From positions 62,001-126,000 of the forward strand of contig NZ_NTJD01000001.1 in NCBI RefSeq assembly GCF_002358085.1: 64,000 nucleotides of DNA. The letters run 5' to 3'. Numbering within the stretch: position 1 is the stretch's first letter; every line of letters starts with the position of its first letter. This DNA is from Pseudothioclava arenosa. GTDB taxonomy: Bacteria > Pseudomonadota > Alphaproteobacteria > Rhodobacterales > Rhodobacteraceae. The position numbers were made by a program, and so were the translations under genes. Below the pieces are notes generated by a model. That model saw nothing but the letters and a program-made list of their open reading frames with translations. It did no database searches and was not told where the DNA came from. This document shows positions 1 to 9,193 of this stretch, in pieces.

Positions 1-384
1 CCGGTGCCGGTCTCGTCGGTCACCTTCTCGGGGCCTTCGGCCAACACGCTGATGTTCTTCCTCGATCGCAACGCGGTGCTGGAGTTCGACGTGGGCCTTG
101 TGCCCGGCGTGGTGATCGGGGCGTTCCTGTCCTCGATGCTCTCGCGCGAGTTCGCCTGGCAGGCGTTTGACAGCGTACCGATCATGCGCCGCTCGATGAT
201 CGGCGCGGTGCTGATGGGGTTCGGCGCGATGCTCGCGGGCGGCTGCGCGATCGGCAATGGCGTGACGGGCGGGTCGGTCTTTGCCGCGACGGCGTGGCTG
301 GCGCTGTTCTGCATGTGGGTCGGCGCGATGACCACCGATTACCTGCTGGACCAGCGCAACCTCTCGCCCGCAGCGGCCTGCTGA
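1..384 (+). CDS. YeeE/YedE family transporter, C-terminal fragment
   Basis: The reading frame is open from the window edge, so only the C-terminal part (about 127 residues) is present. It is hydrophobic, with three likely membrane segments. It carries the GGCAIGNG signature typical of the YeeE/YedE (DUF395) family, whose members import thiosulfate or other sulfur compounds through conserved cysteines. Here one conserved Cys in that motif is visible. The stop codon at 382-384 directly abuts the stop of the convergent priA gene, with no spacer. The family call is firm; the substrate cannot be told from a fragment. Confidence 0.75.
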   Translation, partial: PVPVSSVTFSGPSANTLMFFLDRNAVLEFDVGLVPGVVIGAFLSSMLSREFAWQAFDSVPIMRRSMIGAVLMGFGAMLAGGCAIGNGVTGGSVFAATAWLALFCMWVGAMTTDYLLDQRNLSPAAAC

Positions 385-2574
385 TTACAGGAAACTCTGC
401 GGGTCGATATCGACAGCCAGCCGCACCTGCGCGGGCAGTTTGACCTGCCGCAGCCATTGGCGCAGCGCCTTTTGCAGGGGCGCGCCCTTGTCGGCCTTGA
501 CCAGCATCCGCACCCGATGCCGCCCGCGCACCCGCGCGATTGGCGCGGGCGCCGGGCCAAAGACCTGCGCGCCGATCTGCGCGAGCGGCCCGGTCTGGCG
601 CGCCAGCGCGCTGCCGATCTCGAAGAGGGGCTGCACCTCGGGGCCGGACAGGATGATCCCGGCCATGCGGCCATAGGGCGGTACCCCGGCCGCGCGCCGC
701 TGCGCCGCCTCTTCGCGCCAGAAGGCTTCCTCATTGCCGCCAAGGATTGCCCGGATCACCGGATGCTCGGGCTGGAAGGTCTGAAGCAGCGCGCGGCCCG
801 GTTTCTCGGCCCGCCCCGCGCGCCCCGCCACCTGCCGCATCAATTGAAAGGTGCGCTCGGCCGCGCGCAGGTCCGAGCCTTGCAGGCCGAGGTCCGCGTC
901 GATCACCCCGACCAGCGTGAGCAGCGGAAAGTTGTGCCCCTTCGCCACGATCTGCGTGCCGATGATGATGTCGGCGCCGCCCGCCGCGATGGTCTCGATC
1001 GCCTCCTTCAGCGCGCGCGCCGAACCGAACAGGTCCGAGGATAGCACCGCCACGCGCGCATCGGGGAAACGCTCGGCCACCTCTTCGGCGAGGCGCTCGA
1101 CGCCGGGGCCGACGGGGGCGAGCTTGCCCTCGACCTTGCACGACGGGCAGGCCTCGGGGATCGGCTTCGTCTCGCCGCATTGGTGGCAGACGAGGCGCTT
1201 CTGGAAGCGGTGCTCGACCATGCGCGCGTCGCAATGATCGCAGCCGATCTGATGCCCGCAGGCGCGGCAGATCGTGACCGGCGCATAGCCGCGCCGGTTC
1301 AGGAACAGCATCGCCTGCTCGCCCGCGCGGATGCGGGCCAGCACCTCGCCCACCAGTGTCGGTGAGATCCAATGCGCCGCCTCGATCCGCTCGGCGCGCA
1401 TGTCGATCGCGGCCATCTCGGGCAGCTCCGAGGCGCCAAACCGCGACTGCAGATCGATGCGCGTGTATTTTCCGGCCTCGGCATTGGCCCAGCTTTCAAG
1501 GCTCGGCGTGGCCGAGGCCAGCACCACCTGCGCCCCCGCGAAAGAGGCGCGCAGCACCGCCATGTCGCGCGCATTGTAAAGCACGCCTTCCTCTTGCTTG
1601 TAGGAGCTGTCGTGTTCCTCATCGACGACGATCAGCCCGAGGTCGCGAAACGGCAAAAACAGCGCCGAGCGTGCGCCGACGACCAGCTGCACCTCCCCCT
1701 CGGCCGCCATTTTCCACAGCCGCCGCCGCTCGGACTGGGTGGCGCCAGAATGCCACTCGCCGGGGCGCGCGCCGAAACGTTCTTCGACGCGGGCCAGGAA
1801 TTCGGTGGTCAGCGCGATCTCGGGCAGGAGCGCCAGCGCCTGCCGGCCCTGACGCAGGCATTCGGCCACGGCCTCCAGATAAACCTCGGTCTTGCCGGAC
1901 CCCGTCACCCCCTTCAGCAGGCAGGTGCCAAACCGCCCCGCGCCCGCGCGCAGGGCCTCGGCGCCCCGGGCCTGATCGTCAGACAGGTTTTTGCCCGGCC
2001 GCGTCGGGTCGAGCCGCGGATAGGGCAGGTCGCGCGGTACCTCGGCCTCGATCAACACGCCCGAGGTCGCCAGCCCCTTCACCACCTGCGGCGTCACGCC
2101 CGCCATCTGCGCCAGCTCGCTCAGGTAGAACCCCGCGCCGCCATGATCGCGCATCACTTCCAGCACCCGCTCGCGCGCTTCGGTCATCCGTGCGGGCAGG
2201 GTGCTGCCCGGCCGATAGACCTTGCGCGCGCCGGGCGCGTCGAACAGACCCGGCGTGCGCGTGGCCAGCCGCAAGACCCCGGGCAGCGAGGTCATCGTGT
2301 AATCCGCCATCCGGATCAGGAACTCGCGCAACTCCTCGCGCATCGGCGGCACATCGAGCACCCGGATCACCGGCTTCAGCCGCGCGGCATCGAACCGTCC
2401 GTCACCCGCCCCCCAGACCACGCCCATCACCTTGCGCGGCCCCAGCGGCACCTCGACGAAGGCGCCCAAAAAACACCCGCCCTCGGGCGCCAGGTAATCC
2501 AGCGGCCGCCCGATCGGCTCGGCGGTCAGCACCGCCAGCCGTGCCCCCGCCTCGAACCAGCTTTGCCCGCTCAT
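385..2574 (-). CDS. priA: Primosomal protein N' (replication restart helicase PriA)
   Basis: A 729-residue superfamily 2 DNA helicase that reloads the replisome at collapsed forks. The Walker A motif GVTGSGKTE, the Walker B-type DEEH box and the paired zinc-binding cysteines (CRACGHQIGCDHC, then CHQCGE and CPSC) are in the order expected for PriA. Length matches the family. The ATG at 2574 is preceded by a purine-rich AAAAGGGG that lies at the edge of a dispersed intergenic repeat. The gene stands alone and converges on the YeeE-type gene. Confidence 0.97.
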   Translation of the reverse strand: MSGQSWFEAGARLAVLTAEPIGRPLDYLAPEGGCFLGAFVEVPLGPRKVMGVVWGAGDGRFDAARLKPVIRVLDVPPMREELREFLIRMADYTMTSLPGVLRLATRTPGLFDAPGARKVYRPGSTLPARMTEARERVLEVMRDHGGAGFYLSELAQMAGVTPQVVKGLATSGVLIEAEVPRDLPYPRLDPTRPGKNLSDDQARGAEALRAGAGRFGTCLLKGVTGSGKTEVYLEAVAECLRQGRQALALLPEIALTTEFLARVEERFGARPGEWHSGATQSERRRLWKMAAEGEVQLVVGARSALFLPFRDLGLIVVDEEHDSSYKQEEGVLYNARDMAVLRASFAGAQVVLASATPSLESWANAEAGKYTRIDLQSRFGASELPEMAAIDMRAERIEAAHWISPTLVGEVLARIRAGEQAMLFLNRRGYAPVTICRACGHQIGCDHCDARMVEHRFQKRLVCHQCGETKPIPEACPSCKVEGKLAPVGPGVERLAEEVAERFPDARVAVLSSDLFGSARALKEAIETIAAGGADIIIGTQIVAKGHNFPLLTLVGVIDADLGLQGSDLRAAERTFQLMRQVAGRAGRAEKPGRALLQTFQPEHPVIRAILGGNEEAFWREEAAQRRAAGVPPYGRMAGIILSGPEVQPLFEIGSALARQTGPLAQIGAQVFGPAPAPIARVRGRHRVRMLVKADKGAPLQKALRQWLRQVKLPAQVRLAVDIDPQSFL

Positions 2575-2584
2575 GCCGCGCGCC

Positions 2585-2664
2585 CCTTTTCATCGAGCCC
2601 GAAATACTCTCGGGGGGCAGGGCCGCAGGCCCGCGGGGGGCAGACAGCCCCCCTTGCACAGCGA
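2585..2664 (-). repeat. Dispersed palindromic intergenic repeat, family 1, copy A
   Basis: Read on the minus strand it shows the family pattern: a G-run/C-run hairpin, a GGCC..GGCC hairpin, then CCCC(C)GAGAGTATTTCGGGCTCGATGAAA. It lies immediately 5' of priA, and its terminal AAAAGGGG may act as the priA ribosome binding site. Other copies are near 9061, 26108, 43846, 49436, 58529, 63829 and 63898. Confidence 0.7.
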
Positions 2665-2751
2665 TAGCCGCCATGCGCCGCGCGATTCCGCACTAGGAAC
2701 CAGCCCGTCTTTGCGCTATCTGGCCCGCGAATGCTGCTCAGGAGACCTCGC

Positions 2752-3405
2752 ATGAAATTCTTCGTCGATACCGCCGATGTTGCGGCCATCAAGGAACTCA
2801 ACGACCTCGGCATGGTCGATGGCGTGACCACCAACCCTTCGCTGATCCTGAAATCGGGGCGCGACATTCTCGAAGTGACCCGCGAAATCTGCGACATGGT
2901 TTCGGGCCCGGTCTCGGCCGAGGTCGTGGCCACCGAGGCGAAGGACATGATCACCGAAGGTCTGAAACTGGCCAAGATCGCCTCCAACATCGCGATCAAG
3001 GTCCCGCTGACCTGGGATGGCCTGACCGCCTGTAAGGCTTTCGCATCCGAGGGCCACATGGTCAACGTCACTCTGTGCTTCTCGGCGGCGCAGGCGATCC
3101 TCGCGGCCAAGGCCGGCGCGAGCTTCATCTCGCCCTTCATCGGCCGTCTCGACGACATCAACCTCGACGGCATGCAGCTGATCGAGGACATCCGCACGAT
3201 CTACGACAATTACGACTTCAAGACCGAGGTGCTGGCCGCCTCGATCCGTTCGGTCAATCACGTCACCGATTGCGCCCGCGTCGGCGCGGATGTGATCACC
3301 GCGCCGCCCGCCGTGATCAAGTCGATGGCCAACCACGTGCTGACCGACAAGGGCCTCGACCAGTTCCTGAAGGACTGGGCCAAGACCGGCCAGAAGATCG
3401 TCTGA
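2752..3405 (+). CDS. tal: Transaldolase, small TalC/fructose-6-phosphate aldolase type
   Basis: A 217-residue single-domain TIM barrel of the short transaldolase family, which transfers dihydroxyacetone units between sugar phosphates in the non-oxidative pentose phosphate pathway. The N-terminus [10 protein letters not shown] and the Schiff-base lysine in NIAIKVPLT (about residue 83) are typical. I chose the ATG at 2752 because it gives the family length and is preceded by AGGAG; an in-frame ATG at 2731 would add seven atypical residues. True FSA aldolases are nearly the same in sequence, so aldolase activity is the alternative. A terminator follows directly. Confidence 0.92.
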   Translation: MKFFVDTADVAAIKELNDLGMVDGVTTNPSLILKSGRDILEVTREICDMVSGPVSAEVVATEAKDMITEGLKLAKIASNIAIKVPLTWDGLTACKAFASEGHMVNVTLCFSAAQAILAAKAGASFISPFIGRLDDINLDGMQLIEDIRTIYDNYDFKTEVLAASIRSVNHVTDCARVGADVITAPPAVIKSMANHVLTDKGLDQFLKDWAKTGQKIV

Positions 3406-3415
3406 TCCATCCGGC

Positions 3416-3445
3416 AAAGGCCCGCCCATGAGGCGGGCCTTTTTC
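3416..3445 (+). terminator. Intrinsic terminator after tal
   Basis: Perfect 11 bp stem AAAGGCCCGCC / GGCGGGCCTTT with a five-base loop, running straight into TTTTT. It lies eleven bases after the tal stop codon. Confidence 0.92.
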
Positions 3446-3532
3446 GTATCGGGCCGGAAACAGGGATGATTTTCCGCACAGCTCGTGTAATCTGGCCCGA
3501 AGCAAGACCGATAAACGGGCGAGACCACGGGC

Positions 3533-4237
3533 ATGACCGACACTGCACTGGCCGATCAGATTCGCGCCAAGATCATCTCCGATCCGGATATGATCCTCGA
3601 AGACCGCGACCTGATGCGCGCGCTGATCGCGGCCAACGAACACGCGATGGGCGCCAATATCATCGACCTGCGCGGCATCGCGATGGAGCGCCTCGAAGCG
3701 CGGCTCGACCGGCTCGAGGACACGCATCGCTCGGTGATCGCGGCGGCCTATGAAAACCTCGCCGGCACCAATCAGATCCACCGCGCCGTGCTGCGCATGC
3801 TCGATCCGTTTGACTTCGAGGGTTTCCTCAAGAGCCTCGGCACCGATGTCGCCGAGATCCTGCGCGTCGATCAGGTGCGGCTGGTGCTCGAAAGCCTGCA
3901 TTCCGAGAATGACCCGGCGCTGCGCCATCTGGGCGACGTGCTCTGCGTGGCCGAGCCCGGTTTCGTGCATGACTATATGCAGGGCGAGCGCTCGGGCCAG
4001 CCGCGCACGGTGGTGCTGCGCCAGACCGTGCCGCAATCGGCGGTGATCTATGGCGAGGCCTCGGGCTGGATCCGCTCCGAGGCGCTGATGCGGCTGGACC
4101 TCGGTGAGGGGCGGCTGCCCGGCATGCTGGTGATGGGCGCCGAAGACCCGCATCAGTTCAAACCCTCGCAGGGCACCGACCTGCTCGGCTTCTTCGCGGG
4201 TGTGTTCGAACGCGCGATGCGCCGCTGGCTGAGCTGA
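3533..4237 (+). CDS. DUF484 family protein (GAF-like)
   Basis: A 234-residue soluble protein matching the DUF484 family, often encoded next to xerC in proteobacteria. An N-terminal helical part contains RLEARLDRLEDTH, followed by a GAF-like domain. The biochemical role is not established. Its stop overlaps the xerC start by one base (TGATG), so the two are translationally coupled. Confidence 0.88.
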   Translation: MTDTALADQIRAKIISDPDMILEDRDLMRALIAANEHAMGANIIDLRGIAMERLEARLDRLEDTHRSVIAAAYENLAGTNQIHRAVLRMLDPFDFEGFLKSLGTDVAEILRVDQVRLVLESLHSENDPALRHLGDVLCVAEPGFVHDYMQGERSGQPRTVVLRQTVPQSAVIYGEASGWIRSEALMRLDLGEGRLPGMLVMGAEDPHQFKPSQGTDLLGFFAGVFERAMRRWLS

Positions 4238-5157
4238 TGGCGGGCTATTCCGAGGGCGCGGCGGAGGCGCTGGCCTTCTGGCTCGACCACATGCGCGCGC
4301 TCGATGGCGCCTCGGAGAATACGCTCAAGGCCTATCGCACCGATGTCGCGGGGTTCCTGCGCTTCCTGCATCTGCATCACGGCGACAGCCTTGGCGTGGC
4401 GCGGCTCGCGCAGGTTTCGCAATCCGACATGCGCGCCTGGATGGCGCAGGAACGCGGGCGGGGCCTGTCGGCGCGTTCGCTCGCCCGCGCGCTCTCCTCG
4501 GTCAAGAGCTTCATCCGCTGGCTCGCCGATCGCGAGGGGTTCGACGCGACCCATGTGCTGGCAGCCCGCGCCCCGAAGTTTCAACGCAAGCTGCCCCGCC
4601 CGCTGGCCCCCGACGCCGCCGCCGCGATGATCGAGCAGGTCGATACCCAGGCGATGGAACCCTGGATCGCCGCGCGCGATGCGGCCGTGGTGACGCTGCT
4701 GTATGGCTGCGGGCTACGGATATCGGAGGCGCTCGGCCTTACCGGCGATCAGTTTCCGCTGCCCGAGGTGATGCGTATCCGTGGCAAGGGCGACAAGGAG
4801 CGGATCGTGCCGGTCCTGCCCGCCGCACGCGCCGCCGTGGCCGAATATATCCGCCTCTGCCCCTATCCCACTGAGCCGGGCCTGCCGCTGTTTCGCGGCA
4901 AGCGCGGCGGTGCGCTCAATCCGCGGATGATCTCGCGCGCGATGGAGCAGGCGCGGATGGCGCTGGGGCTGCCCTCAAGCGCCACGCCCCACGCGATGCG
5001 CCACAGCTTCGCCACCCATCTTCTTGCTGCTGGCGGCGACCTGCGCGCGATCCAGGAATTGCTTGGCCACGCCAGCCTCGCCACCACCCAGATCTACACC
5101 GCCGTCGATCAGGCCCGGCTGATGGAGATCTACCGCGATGCCCACCCGCGCGCCTGA
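4237..5157 (+). CDS. xerC: Tyrosine recombinase XerC
   Basis: A 306-residue site-specific recombinase that with XerD resolves chromosome dimers at dif. An N-terminal SAM-like core-binding domain spans about residues 10-100. The catalytic domain has R161 (GCGLRISEALGL), K184 (GKGDKER), H252 and R255 (HAMRHSF), H278 (LLGHAS) and the nucleophile Y287 (QIYT). All catalytic residues are present, so it should be active. Overlap with the DUF484 gene matches the usual xerC context and favours XerC over XerD. Confidence 0.93.
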   Translation: MAGYSEGAAEALAFWLDHMRALDGASENTLKAYRTDVAGFLRFLHLHHGDSLGVARLAQVSQSDMRAWMAQERGRGLSARSLARALSSVKSFIRWLADREGFDATHVLAARAPKFQRKLPRPLAPDAAAAMIEQVDTQAMEPWIAARDAAVVTLLYGCGLRISEALGLTGDQFPLPEVMRIRGKGDKERIVPVLPAARAAVAEYIRLCPYPTEPGLPLFRGKRGGALNPRMISRAMEQARMALGLPSSATPHAMRHSFATHLLAAGGDLRAIQELLGHASLATTQIYTAVDQARLMEIYRDAHPRA

Positions 5158-5199
5158 GCCCGGGTTGTGAATCAAGGGGCTTTCGGGCATGACGGGAGC

Positions 5200-5904
5200 A
5201 TGGATATTCGCCTCAAAGCCCTTTCCGTCCACATGCTCACCGCGACGGGCGCTGTTCTCTCGATGCTGGCCATGCTGGCCGCTGTCGAGGAAAAATGGAG
5301 CCTGATGTTCCTGTGGCTGGTGGTGGCGCTGTTCGTCGACGGCATCGACGGCCCGCTCGCGCGGCGCTACGACGTCAAAGAGAATTTCCCGATCTATGAC
5401 GGCGTCCTGATGGACCTGATCGTGGATTACCTGACCTATGTCTTCATCCCGGCCTATGCGCTGTTCAAGTCGGGGCTCTTGCCGGGCTGGACGGGCTGGC
5501 TCGCGATCATCGCCATCACCTATGCCAGCGTTATCTATTTCTCCGACACCCGGATGAAGACCAAGGACAATTCCTTCTCGGGCTTCCCGGCCTGCTGGAA
5601 CATGGTGGTGCTGGTGCTCTTCGCGCTCGAACCCGGCTACTGGGTGACGCTGGGCGTGGTGCTCGCGCTGGCGGTGGCGATGTTCTTCCCGCTGAAATTC
5701 ATCCACCCCACCCGCACCCGGCGCTGGCGCGCGCTCAGCCTGCCGATGGCGCTGGGCTGGACGGTGTTTGCGGGCTGGGCGGCCTGGGTCGATTTCCACC
5801 CCGAAAGCTGGGCGCATTGGGGGCTGGTGGTCACCTCGGTCTATCTGGTCGCGGTGGGCATCGTGCAGCAGATCGTGCCCGAGCGCCCCGAACACGCGGC
5901 CTGA
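5200..5904 (+). CDS. pcs: Phosphatidylcholine synthase
   Basis: A 234-residue membrane enzyme of the CDP-alcohol phosphatidyltransferase family that condenses choline with CDP-diacylglycerol. The signature DG-x2-AR-x8-G-x3-D-x3-D is complete (DGIDGPLAR then YDGVLMDLIVD), and about eight hydrophobic segments are visible. The N-terminus (RLKALSVHMLTATGA) is Pcs-like rather than PgsA-like. I chose the ATG at 5200; a GTG at 5167 is an alternative adding eleven residues. Such synthases are typical of alphaproteobacteria that make phosphatidylcholine. Confidence 0.9.
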   Translation: MDIRLKALSVHMLTATGAVLSMLAMLAAVEEKWSLMFLWLVVALFVDGIDGPLARRYDVKENFPIYDGVLMDLIVDYLTYVFIPAYALFKSGLLPGWTGWLAIIAITYASVIYFSDTRMKTKDNSFSGFPACWNMVVLVLFALEPGYWVTLGVVLALAVAMFFPLKFIHPTRTRRWRALSLPMALGWTVFAGWAAWVDFHPESWAHWGLVVTSVYLVAVGIVQQIVPERPEHAA

Positions 5905-5908
5905 CCCC

Positions 5909-5940
5909 TTCATTTTGCCGAAAATATCCCCGCCGGAGGC
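5909..5940 (+). repeat. Dispersed repeat, family 2, copy 1
   Basis: The block CTTCATTTTGCCGAAAATAT followed by CCCCGCCGGAGGC recurs in two facing copies at 40653-40684 and 40706-40738. Here it lies just after the pcs stop and before the terminator. Confidence 0.55.
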
Positions 5941-5944
5941 AGAA

Positions 5945-5969
5945 CGGGCGCCCGAAGGCGCCCGTTTTT
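5945..5969 (+). terminator. Intrinsic terminator between convergent pcs and ileS
   Basis: Perfect 8 bp stem CGGGCGCC / GGCGCCCG with a four-base loop (UUCG when read on the minus strand), followed by TTTTT on the plus strand. It ends pcs and borders the ileS stop at 5971. Confidence 0.9.
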
Positions 5970-5970
5970 C

Positions 5971-8877
5971 TTAACCCAGAGCGGCGTTGCAGCGCGCACA
6001 GGTGCAGGGGTGTTTATGGCTGCCCACATCGGGTAGGATCTTCCAGCACCGCGCGCATTTCTCGCCCATCGCGCGTTCAAACACCACCGCGATCCCCGAG
6101 GCTTCGGGCAGGCGGAAGGCCTCGTTCGGCGCGGGGTCTGCGGTCAGTTGCAGGTCCGAGGTGATGCACAGATCGGCGAAGGGCACCGATTTCAGCACCG
6201 CCAGCAGCGCGCCGTCGTCGATATGCACGACCGGCGCGGCTTCAAGCGAGGCGCCGATGACCTTTTCGCTGCGCTGAATTTCCAGCGCCGCCGTCACCGC
6301 GCGGCGTGCCCGGCGGATGCCGTCCCATTTCGCGGCGAGATCGGCGTTCAGCCAGCCCTCGGGCGTGGCCGGGAAATCCTGCAGGTGGACCGAGCTGTCC
6401 TCGCCCGGGAAGCGCGACAGCCAGACGTCTTCCATCGTGAAGCACAGGATCGGCGCGAACCAGGTGGTGAGACGGTGGAACAGGAGGTCCATCACCGTGC
6501 GGGTCGCGCGGCGCGTCAGGCTGTCCGGCGCATCGCAATAGAGCGCGTCCTTGCGGATGTCGAAATAGAAGGCCGACAGATCGACGGTGCAGAAGTTGAA
6601 CAGCGACTGGAACACGCCCTGGAAGTCGAAGGCCGCATAGCCCTCGCGCACCTGCGTATCGAGTTGCGCCAGACGGTGCAGCACCCATTGCTCCAGCTCG
6701 GGCATGTCTGCGGGGGCGACCCGCTCGGCCTCCTCGAACCCCGCGAGCGCGCCCAGCATGAAACGCAGCGTGTTGCGCAGGCGGCGATAGCTGTCGGCGG
6801 TGCCTTTCAGGATTTTCGCACCGATCCGCAGGTCGACGGTGTAATCCGACTGCGCCACCCAGAGCCGCAGGATGTCGGCGCCGTATTCGTCGATCACCTC
6901 TTGCGGGGCCACCGTGTTGCCCAGCGATTTCGACATCTTCATGCCCTTTTCGTCGAGCGTGAAGCCATGCGTCACCACGTTGCGATAGGGCGCGCGGCCC
7001 TTGGTGGCGCAGGCCTGCAGGAGCGACGAATGGAACCAGCCGCGGTGCTGGTCGGTGCCCTCAAGGTAGACGTCGGCGATGCCATCCTTGGTGCCGTCGG
7101 GACGGTCGCGCAGCACGAAGGCATGGGTCGAGCCACTATCGAACCAGACGTCGAGCACGTCAAAGACCTGCTCGTAATCCTCGGCATTCACCAGATTGCC
7201 CAGCACGCGCTCCTTGAAGCCCTCGGTGTACCAGACATCGGCGCCGTGCTCTTCGAACTCGGCCACGATGCGGGCGTTCACCTGCGGGTCGCGCAGCAGG
7301 AAATCGGCATCCGTGGGCTTGGCGCCGCGCTTGGTGAAGCAGGTCAGCGGCACGCCCCAGGCGCGCTGGCGCGACAGCACCCAGTCGGGGCGCGTCTCGA
7401 TCATCGAATGCAGGCGGTTCTGGCCCTTGGCGGGCGTGAACTTGACCAGATCCTCGATCGAGGTCAGCGCGCGCTGGCGGATCGTGGTGCCGTAGTCGTT
7501 CATGTCATCGGCAAGGTCCACGTCGATCGCGGCAAACCATTGCGGCGTGTTGCGATAGATCAGCGGCGCCTTGGAGCGCCAGGAATGCGGGTAGGAGTGC
7601 CGCATCTTGCCCTTGGCCAGAAGCGCACCGGCCCAGGCCAGCTGCTTGATATTGCTGACGTTCGCGGGGCCTTCCTTGCCATCGGGCAGAATGATCGCCT
7701 CGCCGCCGAACAAGGGCAGATCGGCGCGATAGCTACCATCGGGCTCGACGTTATAGGTCATCGGCAGGCCGAATTTCACGCCCAGCTGATAGTCGTCGTC
7801 GCCATGCGAGGGCGCGGTATGCACAAAGCCCGTGCCCGCGTCATCGGTCACGTGATCGCCGGGCAGCATCGGCACGTCGAAATCCCACTCGCCATTCGCG
7901 CCTTCGACGCCGGCATAGGGATGGCGCAGGATCAGGCCGTCGAACTCATCGGCTGCCACGTCGCGGACACGGGTAAAGCCCGCGACCTTGGCCGCCGTCA
8001 TCACCGATTGCGCAAGGGCGTCGGCCAGCACCAGCATCTCGCCCTCGGTTGCGGTCGATTTCTCTTCCAACGCGTCGACGCGGTAGAGGCCATAGGCGAT
8101 CGCGGGGTTATAGGCCACGGCGCGGTTTTGCGGAATCGTCCAGGGCGTCGTGGTCCAGATCACCACCGAGGCGCCATCGAGCCCCGAGACCGGCTTGAAC
8201 CGCACCCAGATCGTGTGGCTGGTGTGGTCGTGATATTCGACCTCGGCCTCGGCCAGCGCGGTTTTCTCGACCGGCGACCACATCACGGGTTTCGAGCCCT
8301 GATAGAGCGCGCCGTTCATCAGGAACTTCATGAATTCCTCGGCGATCACCGCCTCGGCATGGTAGTTCATCGTGAGGTAGGGATCGGCCCAGTTGCCGGT
8401 CACGCCGAGGCGCTTGAATTCCTCGCGCTGGATGTCGACCCAGCCCTCGGCGAATTTGCGGCATTCCTGACGGAAGGCGACGGTATCGACCGCGTCCTTG
8501 TCGAGCCCCTTGGCGCGGTATTGCTCTTCGATCTTCCATTCGATCGGCAGGCCGTGGCAATCCCAGCCGGGCACATAGCGGCTGTCATGGCCCATCATCT
8601 GATGGGCGCGCACGATGAAATCCTTGATCGTCTTGTTCAGCGCGTGACCGATATGCAGGTGGCCGTTGGCATAGGGCGGGCCGTCATGCAGCGTGAAGGG
8701 CGTGCGCGCGCCATCCGCGTTCTTGGCGCGCAGGCGGTCGTAGATGCCGATCTTTTCCCAGCGGGCGAGCCATTCGGGTTCGCGCATCGGCAGGCCCGCG
8801 CGCATCGGGAACTCGGTTTCGGGCAAAAAGACGGTGTCGCGGTAGTCAACTGCGGTTTCGGGCGTGTCGGCGCACAT
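5971..8877 (-). CDS. ileS: Isoleucine--tRNA ligase
   Basis: A 968-residue class I aminoacyl-tRNA synthetase. Present are the HIGH motif (ANGHLHIGH), the KMSKS loop (KGMKMSKSLGN), the large editing domain (GTGFVHTAPSHG, DVWFDSGSTH) and the C-terminal zinc site (CARCW ... CTCARC). I chose the ATG at 8877, giving MCADTPETAVDYRDT and preceded by GAGGA; an in-frame ATG at 8946 would extend into a structured leader. The intact C-terminal zinc domain indicates the bacterial, mupirocin-sensitive type. It stands alone, divergent from the next gene. Confidence 0.97.
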   Translation of the reverse strand: MCADTPETAVDYRDTVFLPETEFPMRAGLPMREPEWLARWEKIGIYDRLRAKNADGARTPFTLHDGPPYANGHLHIGHALNKTIKDFIVRAHQMMGHDSRYVPGWDCHGLPIEWKIEEQYRAKGLDKDAVDTVAFRQECRKFAEGWVDIQREEFKRLGVTGNWADPYLTMNYHAEAVIAEEFMKFLMNGALYQGSKPVMWSPVEKTALAEAEVEYHDHTSHTIWVRFKPVSGLDGASVVIWTTTPWTIPQNRAVAYNPAIAYGLYRVDALEEKSTATEGEMLVLADALAQSVMTAAKVAGFTRVRDVAADEFDGLILRHPYAGVEGANGEWDFDVPMLPGDHVTDDAGTGFVHTAPSHGDDDYQLGVKFGLPMTYNVEPDGSYRADLPLFGGEAIILPDGKEGPANVSNIKQLAWAGALLAKGKMRHSYPHSWRSKAPLIYRNTPQWFAAIDVDLADDMNDYGTTIRQRALTSIEDLVKFTPAKGQNRLHSMIETRPDWVLSRQRAWGVPLTCFTKRGAKPTDADFLLRDPQVNARIVAEFEEHGADVWYTEGFKERVLGNLVNAEDYEQVFDVLDVWFDSGSTHAFVLRDRPDGTKDGIADVYLEGTDQHRGWFHSSLLQACATKGRAPYRNVVTHGFTLDEKGMKMSKSLGNTVAPQEVIDEYGADILRLWVAQSDYTVDLRIGAKILKGTADSYRRLRNTLRFMLGALAGFEEAERVAPADMPELEQWVLHRLAQLDTQVREGYAAFDFQGVFQSLFNFCTVDLSAFYFDIRKDALYCDAPDSLTRRATRTVMDLLFHRLTTWFAPILCFTMEDVWLSRFPGEDSSVHLQDFPATPEGWLNADLAAKWDGIRRARRAVTAALEIQRSEKVIGASLEAAPVVHIDDGALLAVLKSVPFADLCITSDLQLTADPAPNEAFRLPEASGIAVVFERAMGEKCARCWKILPDVGSHKHPCTCARCNAALG

Positions 8878-9007
8878 GGAAATATCCTCGGACTGGGCGG
8901 GGCGGTTGCCCCAAGCTGGGCCGCGCGGATCGCGGCCCCGGTTCACAGCATCTCCCGGCTACCCTGACGCGTCAGAGCGCCGGGCCGGTAATTCGCTGGC
9001 TGTGAAC
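8878..9007 (-). promoter_or_regulatory. Structured 5' leader of ileS with nested inverted repeats
   Basis: On the ileS sense strand there are three successive hairpins. The first has outer arms GTTCACAGC (8941-8949) / GCTGTGAAC (8999-9007), inner arms CCCGGC (8954-8959) / GCCGGG (8979-8984) and at its core the perfect 12 bp palindrome CTGACGCGTCAG (8964-8975). The second is GGGCCGCG / CGCGGCCC (8918-8938). The third is GGGGC / GCCCC (8899-8912), just before the ribosome binding site. This could be an attenuator, an RNA-based control element or an operator. I see no T-box sequence. Confidence 0.5.
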
Positions 9008-9060
9008 ATAATGAGTCATGCCCGCCTTATAGGCGGCGCGGCATGGGGCGGCAAGCGGGG

Positions 9061-9127
9061 AAAGGGGCGCTGCCCCCTCTGGCCTTGCGGCCATTCACCC
9101 CCGGAGTATTTGCGGCTCGATGAAAGG
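9061..9127 (+). repeat. Dispersed palindromic intergenic repeat, family 1, copy B
   Basis: Complete family pattern: GGGGCGCTGCCCC, then GGCCTTGCGGCC, then CACCCCCGGAGTATTTGCGG and CTCGATGAAA. It sits between the divergent ileS and the following unknown gene. The 316-base gap 8878-9193 thus holds the ileS leader, this repeat, and between them a small inverted repeat CCGCC-TTATA-GGCGG at 9022-9036. Confidence 0.75.
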
Positions 9128-9193
9128 GGGCGGGTGGCCTTCAATCCGGCGCCGCGATGGCTTAGGCTTGGGCAAGCCGACAAGGAGGGCGCG

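Noticed and set aside
6148-8967. 939-codon plus-strand open frame opposite ileS
   Set aside because: It is the antisense of a clear isoleucyl-tRNA synthetase. Composition is His/Arg/Gly-rich as expected from high-GC antisense reading, and no domain is seen.
8878-9007. T-box riboswitch for ileS
   Set aside because: No T-box sequence or specifier-loop layout, and T-boxes are typical of Firmicutes and Actinobacteria.
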